Position numbers and translations under genes: made by a program. Below the pieces are notes generated by a model. That model saw nothing but the letters and a program-made list of their open reading frames with translations, did not search any database and was not told the DNA's origin. Below, one piece after another: positions 25,511 to 34,031 of a stretch of 64,000 nucleotides of DNA; within the stretch, counting starts at the first letter, position 1; each line of letters begins with the position of its first letter. Origin of the DNA: Planctomycetota bacterium (GTDB lineage Bacteria; Planctomycetota; Uabimicrobiia; Uabimicrobiales; Uabimicrobiaceae); the NCBI GenBank assembly GCA_029260735.1, contig JAJDCR010000105.1, positions 19,585 through 83,584 on the forward strand. The letters are read 5' to 3'.

Positions 25511-26269
25511 CTATTTAGACATTTTCATTCGATGTAACACTCCCACCAAACCCAAAACAAGCAAAATGAGAGAAGATGGTTCTGGAACAACATCAGAGAA
25601 AAGAGAGTTTACTTCCAAAGAAGTAAGCGCACCATCCCAAATAGTGACTTCATCCAGTTGCCCATCAAAGAAAAAACCAGAATTTTCAAAACCCAGAAAA
25701 TTTCCCCCAAAAGACCCACCGACAGCACCAAGACCCGTTAGCGATGATTGAAGCGAGCCATTGATATACATTTCATAAGACCCTGAAGCTGCTTTAGCAC
25801 CTCCGTTATAAACAAATGCAATATGGTTCCAGTCGCCAATAGTCAAACCTCCACTGGCGGTTTGAAATTGATTTGATGCTCCTCGAAAAGCCATTACTAT
25901 CGAAGTGCCCGTTTGGTAAAGCAGCAAACCAGTATTGTCTATTTTAAGCTCCGCCATTGGTTTTGATTGCGCAATATCTGGATTCACCCGAAGGACTATA
26001 GATGATGCACCAGAAGTGAAATTACCTGACCCTATACTAACTCTCTCATTGGCACCATCAAAATCTAAGGCATTGCCAACTTGACCAACTACTCGATTAG
26101 AGGAATCCATATTCTCCAGTGTCCCAGTGTGACCATTTCCCGTGATATCAGTCATCGTATTACCTGATCCCTCAAGAGGCCAAGAGGCAACCAAGGTAGG
26201 TAAAGCAAAAGTCCATCCGCTCACTAAAACAAGAAAAAAAGTCACAAACAATGATTTTTGCATTTTCAT
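25511..26269 (-). CDS. LamG-domain PEP-CTERM exported protein
   Basis: The protein has 252 residues: a signal peptide ending near TFA, then a LamG/concanavalin-like jellyroll (VASWPLEGSGNTMTDITGNGH, ALDFDGANERVSIG, WNHIAFVYNG, GQLDEVTIWDGALTSLEV), then the sorting tail VPEPSSLILLVLGLVGVLHRMKMSK. LamG folds often bind glycans or proteins. A plausible promoter lies at 26311-26339. It is related to the PEP-CTERM protein at 45465. Confidence 0.9.
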   Translation of the reverse strand: MKMQKSLFVTFFLVLVSGWTFALPTLVASWPLEGSGNTMTDITGNGHTGTLENMDSSNRVVGQVGNALDFDGANERVSIGSGNFTSGASSIVLRVNPDIAQSKPMAELKIDNTGLLLYQTGTSIVMAFRGASNQFQTASGGLTIGDWNHIAFVYNGGAKAASGSYEMYINGSLQSSLTGLGAVGGSFGGNFLGFENSGFFFDGQLDEVTIWDGALTSLEVNSLFSDVVPEPSSLILLVLGLVGVLHRMKMSK

Positions 26270-26310
26270 TCTCCAAACTAAAACTTCGAATATCTCTCTC
26301 TAAAAAAAAG

Positions 26311-26339
26311 AATATAACAAAAATAGTAAAAAAAGTAAA
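26311..26339 (-). promoter_or_regulatory. Sigma-70-type promoter for LamG PEP-CTERM gene
   Basis: On the minus strand TTTACT (26339-26334), 17 bp, TATATT (26316-26311), about 40 bp before the start codon. Confidence 0.5.
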
Positions 26340-26360
26340 TTTTTTTAGATTTCAGCAAAG

Positions 26361-26723
26361 CTATTTTCCTGAATATATTAAATTTTTAAAAAATTTATCT
26401 GGACATTGGTCGGAGGCAAACAAAATCCCGCTTTTATCAGGGGGCTCCTCCATCACAGCAAAAATAGTATACGGCAGAGTAATTGTGTCACCTACAAGTG
26501 AAAGCGGCATATCAATAATAAAAAAAGGTTTTGTCAACGGAGATAACGGAGAACTATCATATATCATTGAAGCATCTAAAATAATTCCACCATAAGGATA
26601 TGTTTTTCCTGAGGTCATAAAAGCAATTTTCCTGTCTTTAGTAAGCCCAAAAGCTACGTTTAGAACTGTTCCACAACCGGTACATAAAAATGTCATTGTA
26701 ATGACAGTACAAAATAACTTCAT
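26361..26723 (-). CDS. YceK/YidQ-like lipoprotein
   Basis: The protein has ~120 residues when started at 26723 (AAGG seven bases upstream); a longer frame to 26777 would bury the signal peptide. The N-terminus MKLFCTVITMTFLCTGCGT has a lipobox with Cys near residue 17. YPYGGIILDASM, FFIIDMPLSLVGDTITLPYTI matches the YceK/YidQ family of small outer-membrane lipoproteins, whose function is unknown. It stands alone. Confidence 0.82.
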   Translation of the reverse strand: MKLFCTVITMTFLCTGCGTVLNVAFGLTKDRKIAFMTSGKTYPYGGIILDASMIYDSSPLSPLTKPFFIIDMPLSLVGDTITLPYTIFAVMEEPPDKSGILFASDQCPDKFFKNLIYSGK

Positions 26724-27307
26724 AATATTACCTTTTTCTTTATCTGCCTCTAAACCCACGAACACCAACATATCCAAAATTTACCGCGCACTTTATCCAT
26801 CCCCCCCCCGATTACAAAGTCACTTAATTATACAACAAACAAGCCGACTATTTGCGTCAATCTCATTGACCGCTTTATTTTGAGCATCTTCATCAGAGTA
26901 AAAGCCATATTTATCGTAATAAATTCCAGGGAGAAATTTTTCTTCAAACATTCAATTTCTGTTATCTATTTAAAATTTCTAATGCTAATTATATACAAAG
27001 ATGTTATATTTATTTATATTATTCTTAACAATAATCCCACTTTCAGCAGTGAAAAAGATACGTTTTTTCTTTTTTTTAATAGGGCTGTAAGTTAAGTAAA
27101 ATGGAATCCAGAATCCAGAATCCAGTAGCCAGAATCCAGTAGGGAAATCCAAAAACCCCATAGGAATGTCTTTTTTTTCTATTTTTCTACTGAATTCTGG
27201 ATTCTGGATTCTGAGTTCCCTAAAAAACGCTTAATTTTGCCTATATTAAATCAAAAAAAACGATTTTTTCGCTGCTGAATGTAGGATAATATATAAGGAA
27301 TTCATTT
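26724..27307. other. AT-rich intergenic region with heptamer inverted repeat
   Basis: No supported gene. The left part (26780-27060) is very AT-rich and should contain the YceK-like promoter. The right part holds the AATCCAG repeat listed separately. A 71-codon plus-strand frame at 26880-27095 is low-complexity and unsupported. Confidence 0.5.
27103..27220. repeat. AATCCAG heptamer repeats in inverted arrangement
   Basis: Plus-strand copies of AATCCAG run from 27105 to 27139 and complementary CTGGATT copies from 27192 to 27212. CCAGAATCCAGTAG (27129-27142) pairs with CTACTGAATTCTGG (27187-27200) with one G-U. The same heptamer forms an 11-copy tandem array at 40721-40797. Confidence 0.8.
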
Positions 27308-28003
27308 ATGAAAAATCCCAAACTATTCTTTTTAGTAATAGTAATGATTAGCTCCATAAGTTGTCATGCTGCGGTAATTTTCTCTGAAACGTTTGACACG
27401 GATAGCACCAGTGCGAACATGGCAAGTAACTATTCCAACTTCACTTTTACCAGCGGGACTTCTGTGGTAGGAGGTGTCTTAAACCTTAACGTTAACACTC
27501 AGTTTGCAACCCCTGATTTTGTCCCTACCGGTGCCTTTCGTGTCTCTGTAGATGTTGGTGCCAATGAGGGTGGTGGAAATTACAATGTAGCATTGGTTAT
27601 TGGGAATAACAATTTAGTGTTTCACCCCGGTTTTGTACCTACTCCTGGTGCTTTTCGTGTGGAAGGTCCGGGAGGTTTTAATAATATTTCGATGGGCTTT
27701 GTTCCGCCAATTAATGCTCTACATCATATGGTAGTAGAAGCAGATGGCACTGGTCAATTTGACATATCAATAACCGATGCAAACAACTCTAATAACGTTT
27801 TTAATACTTCTTTCTTTAATGCGAGCGCTGTAGACGGTGCTATTAGTTTAAGACTTTGTTGTAGCAACACTACTGTTACCGGCTTTTTTGATAACTTTAT
27901 CATTGAAAACGATGATGTCGTCATTCCAGAACCTAACTCACTTTGGTTAGTTTTACTTGCTCTATTTACTTTAAGAAAAAAATTGGTTTTCTTATCAAGT
28001 TAA
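27308..28003 (+). CDS. PEP-CTERM exported protein
   Basis: The protein has 231 residues: a signal peptide (ending near SCHAA), a beta-rich domain starting IFSETFDTDSTSANM and containing FRVSVDVGANEGGGNYNVAL and TVTGFFDNFIIEND (jellyroll-like, inferred), and the sorting tail IPEPNSLWLVLLALFTLRKKL. AAGGA lies nine bases before the ATG. It converges with the next PEP-CTERM gene. Confidence 0.88.
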   Translation: MKNPKLFFLVIVMISSISCHAAVIFSETFDTDSTSANMASNYSNFTFTSGTSVVGGVLNLNVNTQFATPDFVPTGAFRVSVDVGANEGGGNYNVALVIGNNNLVFHPGFVPTPGAFRVEGPGGFNNISMGFVPPINALHHMVVEADGTGQFDISITDANNSNNVFNTSFFNASAVDGAISLRLCCSNTTVTGFFDNFIIENDDVVIPEPNSLWLVLLALFTLRKKLVFLSS

Positions 28004-28124
28004 TCCCGATATATCTATTTTTAAAAAGCCAGAGTTGTATTTGTGGAGTGATTTAAGAAATCAGTAAGAATCAACAATTAGGAATGCTTGTTTTTGGGGT
28101 ATGATTAATTTTAAAGCATAAGAA

Positions 28125-28165
28125 ACTTGTCCCAGGGATTTTATTTCTGCACCCCAAGGACAAGT
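28125..28165. terminator. Possible bidirectional terminator hairpin
   Basis: ACTTGTCC (28125-28132) pairs perfectly with GGACAAGT (28158-28165) between two convergent PEP-CTERM genes. There is no strong T-run, so the call is tentative. Confidence 0.4.
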
Positions 28166-28179
28166 ATAGTAGATAAAGT

Positions 28180-28797
28180 CTACTTTCTACGGTAACGTAA
28201 GAATAAAGCGAAACCACACAAGAAAGTAAGATAAGTACTTGGTTCTGGTACAGCGTCCGAATCTGTACCAACTTGGAAACGCATTCTATCTCCACCACCA
28301 ACCCCTGTTGAGGTAAAAGAAATGGTAGTGAATGAGCCTAGCAATTGTACCGTACCATCCGTATCTCTAACTCCAGGTATAACAGATCCTTGCAGAATAT
28401 TATTGGAAACAGTGAAACCAGATTCTCCACTGAGCTTCACCACACTAGGATTACCAAGAAACTGTATTTGAGAATGTATATCATCAAAATGTAAGATAGG
28501 ATTCAAAACCGCAGCACTAAATGTAATGGCGGTTACATGATTTTCAAGCAACTCGATACCTACAGCATCAGAGGTCGGAAGAGGCGGATCGAATGCCAAG
28601 CTTGAAAATGCTGTAGATGTCTCATTTGTTACACTATCAGACCCATTAATCCGTACAGTAGCCAAATCAACATCAACACCCCCAAGAGTACCATTAGCTG
28701 TATCAGTGGTGCTACTTATAGATATCCAATCCACAAATGTAGGATCAGCCATAATAGTAGATGATAAGCAAATTAAACCTATTAATATATACCGCAT
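28180..28797 (-). CDS. PEP-CTERM exported protein
   Basis: The protein has 205 residues: signal peptide ending near IMA, a beta-rich region of unrecognised family (FVDWISISSTTDTANGTL, VTAITFSAAVLNPILHFDDI), and the tail VPEPSTYLTFLCGFALFLRYRRK. GGAGGA lies five bases before the ATG, and a good promoter is present at 28838-28866. Confidence 0.87.
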   Translation of the reverse strand: MRYILIGLICLSSTIMADPTFVDWISISSTTDTANGTLGGVDVDLATVRINGSDSVTNETSTAFSSLAFDPPLPTSDAVGIELLENHVTAITFSAAVLNPILHFDDIHSQIQFLGNPSVVKLSGESGFTVSNNILQGSVIPGVRDTDGTVQLLGSFTTISFTSTGVGGGDRMRFQVGTDSDAVPEPSTYLTFLCGFALFLRYRRK

Positions 28798-28837
28798 TAT
28801 ATTCCTCCAAAAATTTAAAAAAAATGATATACTCTAT

Positions 28838-28866
28838 ACTATACTAGTTGGTCTTATTTGTTTCAA
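28838..28866 (-). promoter_or_regulatory. Sigma-70-type promoter for PEP-CTERM gene
   Basis: On the minus strand TTGAAA (28866-28861), 17 bp spacer, TATAGT (28843-28838), about 40 bp before the start at 28797. Confidence 0.65.
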
Positions 28867-28942
28867 CTTTTTTTTATAATTATCAAAATATTTTAATACC
28901 ATTATCTATGTAATAATAAGTATAGGAGGATAAAATTTCTTT

Positions 28943-29071
28943 TTTTCTCATCAGAAAAATCAGTTTAATATGCACTCTTTTCCCCTCAGCAAAATCAAAT
29001 CAATCTGTTTAATCTGCGGTCATCTTTTCCCATCAGCGAAATCAGATTCATCAGCTTAATCTGCGCTCAGG
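28943..29071. repeat. Three degenerate ~45-bp tandem repeats
   Basis: Three consecutive units follow the pattern TTTTCCCATCAGCGAAATCAG then TTTAATCTGCG-CTC; the first unit is shortened by about 11 bp. They lie between the PEP-CTERM promoter and the end of the UDP-glucuronate decarboxylase gene. Spacing and divergence exclude a CRISPR array. Confidence 0.65.
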
Positions 29072-29073
29072 TT

Positions 29074-30015
29074 TTATTGCTCGTCCTTCAGGCGTTGCTG
29101 AAAGTTCTCAATGGTGCGGCCAAGTCCTTCCTCTAGGGAAATCTCGGGCTCCCAATTCAATTCGGTTTTGGCAATGGTAATATCGGGTTTGCGGCGGGTG
29201 GGATCGTCGGCAGGTAGGGGTTTTCGGATAATTTTGGAGGAGCTTTTTGTCATTTGGATAACTCTTTCCGCTAGCTCTAGAACGGTTATCTCTTGGGGAT
29301 TCCCTAGGTTTACCGGGCCCGTAAATCCTTTTTTGTCCATCAAAGCACAGAAACCTCTAACGAGGTCGTCTACATAACAAAAAGAACGAGTCTGAGAACC
29401 GTCGCCATAGAGAGTAATATCTTGACCAGTAATAGCTTGGACAATGAAGTTACTGACGACTCGTCCGTCATTCCAGGCCATTCGGGGACCATAGGTGTTA
29501 AAAATACGGCATATCGCAATGTCAACTTGGTTCTGTCGGTAATAGTCCATGCAAAGAGTCTCTCCGACCCTCTTACCTTCATCGTAGCAACTACGAGGGC
29601 CTATCGGATTGACGTTTCCCCAGTAGTCTTCTCTTTGCGGATGCACCTGAGGATCTCCGTAGACCTCAGAGGTGGAGGCTTGGAGCATACGTGCTCGGAT
29701 TCTTTTGGCTAACCCCAGCATATTGATCGTGCCCATAACACTTGTTTTGATTGTTTTGACAGGATTGTACTGATAGTGGATGGGAGAAGCGGGGCAGGCT
29801 AAATTGTAAATTTGATCTACTTCCAGTAGGATTGGAGAGATAACATCGTGACGGATAAATTCAAAGCGATGGTTATCTAAAAAGAGCTCTATGTTTTTTT
29901 TGCTTCCTGTAAATAAATTATCCAAACAAAGAACTTCATTCCCCTCGTTTAGTAACTTCTGGCAAAGATGTGAGCCGATGAAACCAGCTCCTCCTGTTAT
30001 AAGAACTCTCTTCAT
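29074..30015 (-). CDS. uxs: UDP-glucuronate decarboxylase (UDP-xylose synthase), SDR family
   Basis: This NAD-dependent enzyme converts UDP-glucuronate to UDP-xylose for surface polysaccharide. The 313-residue protein has GGAGFIGSHL at the N-terminus and the family signature ACPASPIHYQYNPVKTIKTS. Also present are the active-site STSEVYGDP and YDEGKR (YxxxK), and RIFNTYGPRM and NLGNPQEIT. I start at ATG 30015 because GGAGAGG lies seven bases upstream and the family begins MKRVLITGG; an ATG at 30033 overlaps the upstream stop. It is cotranscribed with a family 2 glycosyltransferase, suggesting exopolysaccharide synthesis. Confidence 0.92.
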   Translation of the reverse strand: MKRVLITGGAGFIGSHLCQKLLNEGNEVLCLDNLFTGSKKNIELFLDNHRFEFIRHDVISPILLEVDQIYNLACPASPIHYQYNPVKTIKTSVMGTINMLGLAKRIRARMLQASTSEVYGDPQVHPQREDYWGNVNPIGPRSCYDEGKRVGETLCMDYYRQNQVDIAICRIFNTYGPRMAWNDGRVVSNFIVQAITGQDITLYGDGSQTRSFCYVDDLVRGFCALMDKKGFTGPVNLGNPQEITVLELAERVIQMTKSSSKIIRKPLPADDPTRRKPDITIAKTELNWEPEISLEEGLGRTIENFQQRLKDEQ

Positions 30016-30029
30016 CTCAGAGCCTCTCC

Positions 30030-30866
30030 TCATTTGGTTTGATATCTCTCGACTAATTCTATGTAGCCTAATGCTTCATCCTCTTTGCCTCTCTTCCGTG
30101 CACCGCTAGCTAAAATTCGGCATTTTTTTTCTAGCATGCTTAGAGCAGCCGTTTTCTGCAAAGGCGAGAGCAAACCAGTTTCTAAACACTTTTCTATTGC
30201 CCTGATCCGAAATCTATCCATTCCCCAATATTTACGGGAAAGTTGGTCTTCGTGCCCTCCCGTTTTTGTAATTAAAGGACGCTCAATTAAATGGAAAGGG
30301 CAAAGTAAAGAAGCTCTCAACCAGAGGTCATAGTCTTCACAAGCAGGAAAGTCTTCGTCAAAATTCCCCACTTTATCGAAAAAAATACGACGCATCATAA
30401 CGGAAGAAGGACTGACTAAACAAAGAGGTAAACAGTCCTCAAAAACCCATCCAGAAATTTTTTGATGTCTTTTTCGAGGATTCACTCTTTGTCCATTACG
30501 AATCCAGATCTCATCCCCATAACAGAGCCAAGCATCTTTATTTTGAGCAAAGAAATCAACTTGCCATTCCAATTTACGAGGAAGCCAAAGGTCATCAGAA
30601 TCACAAAAAGCAATTAGATCTCCTTGGGCTTTCGCAATACCTGTATTACGAGCAGCAGATACACCTCGGTTTTCAGTATGTTGTAAATAACACACTTTAT
30701 TTGTGAAAAAAGAATTTATTATCGCTTCACTCTCATCACTAGAGCCATCATCGACAACAATCAACTCAAAATCAAAAAATGTCTGCTTTAAAATAGCTTC
30801 TAAGCATTCTTTCAGATAATCGGCTCGATTATAAGTCGGAACGATAACACTGACTAAAGGAGGCAT
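30030..30866 (-). CDS. Family 2 glycosyltransferase
   Basis: The protein has 278 residues. The GT-A fold is clear: PLVSVIVPTYNRADYLKECL, ELIVVDDGSSDES (nucleotide-sugar binding), GVSAARNTGIAKAQGDLIAF and the metal-binding CDSDDLW. DEDFPACEDYDLWLRA near residue 170 is the usual ED-type catalytic-base region. No membrane segment, so probably a peripheral cytoplasmic enzyme transferring sugar to a surface glycan. It precedes and nearly overlaps the UDP-glucuronate decarboxylase gene, so UDP-xylose may be its donor (inference). Confidence 0.9.
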   Translation of the reverse strand: MPPLVSVIVPTYNRADYLKECLEAILKQTFFDFELIVVDDGSSDESEAIINSFFTNKVCYLQHTENRGVSAARNTGIAKAQGDLIAFCDSDDLWLPRKLEWQVDFFAQNKDAWLCYGDEIWIRNGQRVNPRKRHQKISGWVFEDCLPLCLVSPSSVMMRRIFFDKVGNFDEDFPACEDYDLWLRASLLCPFHLIERPLITKTGGHEDQLSRKYWGMDRFRIRAIEKCLETGLLSPLQKTAALSMLEKKCRILASGARKRGKEDEALGYIELVERYQTK

Positions 30867-30894
30867 AAGGTGCCATCTTTATCAATCACATCTA

Positions 30895-31251
30895 TTAGCG
30901 CGATTGAAAAAACTTGACTCCATCCTCCACTGCCGGACCATGAGGAAAAATATCCAAAAGTCCCAGAACATCAAACACGCCAAAAACTAGACTATCCGAT
31001 TCTAACATCAAAAAGATATGCCCCTTGTTGTCTTCCGCCGTGCCAACCTGACCAATAAAGACTCCTGCTCCAGCACTAGAAATGTACTGAATCTTGGTCA
31101 TATTAACAACTAGCTTGTAGCAACCCCGGTTGAAAAGTGCTTGAATTGCACCTTCCATCTTTTCGGAAGTTTCACCGGTTAGCGTGCCATTTGCTTCAAT
31201 CTGAACTATGCCATCAGCCAACTGTTTTGCTTCTATATTCAGTTCAGGCAT
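30895..31251 (-). CDS. STAS-domain anti-sigma-factor antagonist
   Basis: The protein is a single 118-residue STAS domain: IVQIEANGTLTGETSEKME, then YKLVVNMTKIQYISSAGAGVF with the phosphorylatable serine (SSAG), and FLMLESDSLVFGVFDVLGL. Such proteins switch partners with anti-sigma or kinase proteins according to serine phosphorylation. The SpoIIE-type phosphatase encoded 71 bp upstream is the obvious candidate to dephosphorylate it. Confidence 0.9.
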   Translation of the reverse strand: MPELNIEAKQLADGIVQIEANGTLTGETSEKMEGAIQALFNRGCYKLVVNMTKIQYISSAGAGVFIGQVGTAEDNKGHIFLMLESDSLVFGVFDVLGLLDIFPHGPAVEDGVKFFQSR

Positions 31252-31322
31252 GAGTCCTCTCCTTCATGTAAAGACTTTATGAGTAAAAAGTATTATTCCA
31301 AAAGGAATCTAGGGGATTTCCC

Positions 31323-33068
31323 CTAAGTTGCTTTTAACGCCACAATTGTAATATCATCGCTTTGGGGCCCATTACCCCTCCACTTTCCTAACTCTTCCAG
31401 TATAGTATCGACAACTTGACCAGGTTTGCGATGAGCATTTTTCCCAATAAGTCGATAAAATCTGTCATCGCCAAACTCTTCATCTTTCGGACTCATTGCT
31501 TCGGGAACCCCATCAGTGTATAATACAATTTGGTCTCCTGGGAGCAAGCGAGTTTTCTTTTCTTCGGTCGTTTTTTCAAAAAGTGGACCTCGATCAAAAC
31601 CAAGAGCAATTCCTTTTGTATTTATGAGCTCACATTTTTTTGTCTGAGCTCGATAAACAATAGCAGGATTGTGCCCAGCAGAAGTGATCGAAATTTCTCG
31701 GGTTGATTTTTTCAAAATACAGTACATTGCAGTTACAAACATACCCCGTCTAATATCTTCCGAAATAATACGATTCACTCCACAAAGTGTTTTTGAAGGT
31801 GACAAGTTACGGACGGCCTCCATACGAATCAAAGATCTAGCCATAGTCATAACCATTGATCCAGGAATTCCTTTCCCAGAAACATCAGCGACAACAATAC
31901 CTAAATGATCTTCGTCTATTTCGATAAAATCGTAATAGTCTCCTCCCACTTCTTTTGATGCATTGTAAAAAGCGGCTATTTCTAAACCCGCTAAATTAGG
32001 TATTTGTTTGGGCAGTAAGTTAGCTTGGATATCCGTCGCAATTTCGAGCTCATGCTCAGTTGCTTTATGTTCTAGTTCGTTTTGATGAGCTACAAGCAAA
32101 CTCTGTGTCATCACGTTGAAAGTATGAGCGAGAACCCCTATCTCATCTTTAGAATTAACCGTAGTTTTGTGATTGAGCTTTCCCCCCGCAACAATCTCAA
32201 TATCTTTCATCAATTTTCGCACAGGATCTGTAACATGTCTAGCTAACAAAAAAGAACTACCTGTCCCAATCAAAACAGCAATAATCGTAGTTAAAAGAAT
32301 AGCTAAAGAAATAGCATCCGTCGTTCTTTCGATATCTCTCTCTGAAAGCATTACATAGGGAGTCATTTCTGTAGCAACTCCCACTTTAAAAGTAAAAGTA
32401 TAAGCTCGAACTCCAAAGCTTCCCTCTTGAGTTGTCAGGTTTCCTTCGATAATTCGAATATTAACTATATCCGAACCCATTTTTTCTTGAGAAAAAGATT
32501 CTGATCCACTCAATCCTTGAGTATCTCCCGAACTGACCGAAGGAATTGTTTGTTTATTGTTACTATCAATGAGTAAACTCAAGATATGCCCAGAACTCTC
32601 TCCCCCACTACTGGTCATATTCTCTAGGTACGATTCAAAAGTGCGACGGAGTCTTTCTTTCTGACCAATCAACTCATTTTTCTGCTCAGGATCTTTCGCA
32701 CTTTTAAAGTCTGTTTGAATCCGATCACATTGCGAGTAGTATTCTCGGGAAATGTTCGAAAGAGATTTAAGAATAGCAATTCCTTTGTTATCAATCTCTT
32801 CAATCATAGAAGTTTTAACATTGAAGTAAACAAACAGGCCCGAAATAAAGCAAAGTGTTCCTGAAACAAAACTAATTACAATAGTAAATTTCATGCTCAA
32901 GGAAAGTCCTGAGACTTTCTTTGCCTTACTTTTTCCTGGAGATTTTACAATATCCAGAATTTCACTACTTGGTTCTTGAGGTACAGTATCCGCTTTGCGG
33001 TACTTTCGTGTGACCCGAGTGACACTAGTAGTTCTCTTGCCTTTTGAAAGTCTATCCCTACGCACCAT
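31323..33068 (-). CDS. Membrane HAMP-SpoIIE (PP2C) serine phosphatase
   Basis: The protein has 581 residues: a basic cytoplasmic N-terminus, membrane helix 1 (about 60-82), an extracytoplasmic sensor region of ~165 residues, and membrane helix 2 (about 250-275). A HAMP linker (ARHVTDPVRKLMKDIEIVAGG, KDEIGVLAHTFNVM) and a short coiled coil follow. The SpoIIE/PP2C domain has EVGGDYYDF, VVADVSGKGIPGSMVM, TSAGHNP and SDDITIVAL, with the metal-binding aspartates. It should dephosphorylate a STAS protein in response to an external signal; the sensed ligand is unknown. Confidence 0.92.
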   Translation of the reverse strand: MVRRDRLSKGKRTTSVTRVTRKYRKADTVPQEPSSEILDIVKSPGKSKAKKVSGLSLSMKFTIVISFVSGTLCFISGLFVYFNVKTSMIEEIDNKGIAILKSLSNISREYYSQCDRIQTDFKSAKDPEQKNELIGQKERLRRTFESYLENMTSSGGESSGHILSLLIDSNNKQTIPSVSSGDTQGLSGSESFSQEKMGSDIVNIRIIEGNLTTQEGSFGVRAYTFTFKVGVATEMTPYVMLSERDIERTTDAISLAILLTTIIAVLIGTGSSFLLARHVTDPVRKLMKDIEIVAGGKLNHKTTVNSKDEIGVLAHTFNVMTQSLLVAHQNELEHKATEHELEIATDIQANLLPKQIPNLAGLEIAAFYNASKEVGGDYYDFIEIDEDHLGIVVADVSGKGIPGSMVMTMARSLIRMEAVRNLSPSKTLCGVNRIISEDIRRGMFVTAMYCILKKSTREISITSAGHNPAIVYRAQTKKCELINTKGIALGFDRGPLFEKTTEEKKTRLLPGDQIVLYTDGVPEAMSPKDEEFGDDRFYRLIGKNAHRKPGQVVDTILEELGKWRGNGPQSDDITIVALKAT

Positions 33069-33128
33069 TTACGAACTTCCTTTTAGAATAAAGGTTCGAG
33101 TTTTAGAAATTTTCCTAAAGCTCAAAAC

Positions 33129-33686
33129 TTAGGATTGATTATCCATATGCTTTTGAATTTCCTCTTCTTGTAACTTCACCACTAAACTCAGTCCCACCCA
33201 AGAAAAAAAACCTAGGCTCAACAACCAAAACAAAAGAGAAGCCGCATTTCCCAAGAGAAACTCTAAGGAGTCTGCTATCGCCAACCCCATAATTCCCCCA
33301 TAGGAAACGATTTTATCTGAGTAGGGAGAGTTTTTTATAAACTCTAAAGCCGTAGATACCCAAAAAGTCAAAATAATGCATGCTAATCCTGCCTGATGTA
33401 AATAAAGATTATCTTTTGCCCTAAAACAGGAGAACCAAGCTACTGCTAATAACCCAAAAATAATAGGAGTATAAGAAGCAAAACCAAAAGAAAAATACAA
33501 AGCCCTTGCTATTTCAGCCCCGACAATCCCAAAAAAACTTTTGTTTTTTGCGTTACCTGGAAAATGCAAATCGCTGAAGTCAGCGGGATTGTACGTCACC
33601 AATACAAAAAACAAAGATATAAGCAATATAGCTAGAGAAATCGGGATAGCAAGTTTTTTTTCCCAGAATCGATGAATATACCCCAT
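33129..33686 (-). CDS. Orphan FtsK-type N-terminal membrane domain
   Basis: The protein has 185 residues and four membrane helices. The pattern YNPADFSDLHFPG, NKSFFGIVGAEIARALYFSFG, SYTPIIFGLLAVAWF, GGIMGLAIADSLEFLLGNAAS and LSLGFFSWVGLSLV is that of the FtsK/SpoIIIE 4TM domain. It ends where FtsK would continue into its linker and DNA-translocating motor; only a short charged tail follows, and no FtsK alpha/beta/gamma gene is adjacent. In E. coli this domain alone supports septum formation. It lies 17 bp after rpoZ. Confidence 0.8.
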   Translation of the reverse strand: MGYIHRFWEKKLAIPISLAILLISLFFVLVTYNPADFSDLHFPGNAKNKSFFGIVGAEIARALYFSFGFASYTPIIFGLLAVAWFSCFRAKDNLYLHQAGLACIILTFWVSTALEFIKNSPYSDKIVSYGGIMGLAIADSLEFLLGNAASLLFWLLSLGFFSWVGLSLVVKLQEEEIQKHMDNQS

Positions 33687-33703
33687 TTTATTCTTACAAT
33701 ACC

Positions 33704-33988
33704 TTAATCTTTTATTGAACGGCTGCTAGGAGAAACACCCAAAAGATCCCGAACACTATCTTCATTTGTCTGCTCGATTGCACTCCCACCACCATCATCA
33801 TCAGCAACCAATTTTATTTTATTTTCTAAGATTTCATGGTACACAATTTCCATCAAGTCGTTAGAATCAATCTCTACTAATCTTTTTGCTCCACTATTCA
33901 GTTCCTTCATTCTTTTTTGGACAAGAACTGTCAAACGGAAATCTCCCCCAGCATATTTACTAAGTTCCTGCAGATCATATGGCTTCAT
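33704..33988 (-). CDS. rpoZ: RNA polymerase omega subunit
   Basis: The protein has 94 residues matching omega: FRLTVLVQKRMKELNSGAKRLVE near the N-terminus and EIVYHEILENKIKL. Omega assists beta-prime folding and RNA polymerase assembly. The position next to gmk and yicC is the conserved bacterial arrangement and supports the call. The C-terminal ~30 residues are variable. Confidence 0.88.
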   Translation of the reverse strand: MKPYDLQELSKYAGGDFRLTVLVQKRMKELNSGAKRLVEIDSNDLMEIVYHEILENKIKLVADDDGGGSAIEQTNEDSVRDLLGVSPSSRSIKD

Positions 33989-34031
33989 AAAGCTCTCCTT
34001 GTTTGGGTTTCGAAAAAACGAACCTGAGTTT

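Noticed and set aside
26880..27095. 71-codon plus-strand frame in AT-rich DNA
   Set aside because: Residues are nearly all Ile/Phe/Lys/Asn/Leu from extreme AT composition.
30030..30033. ATG at 30033 as start of the UDP-glucuronate decarboxylase
   Set aside because: It overlaps the upstream stop in an ATGA pattern, but the GGAGAGG site and family N-terminus favour ATG 30015.
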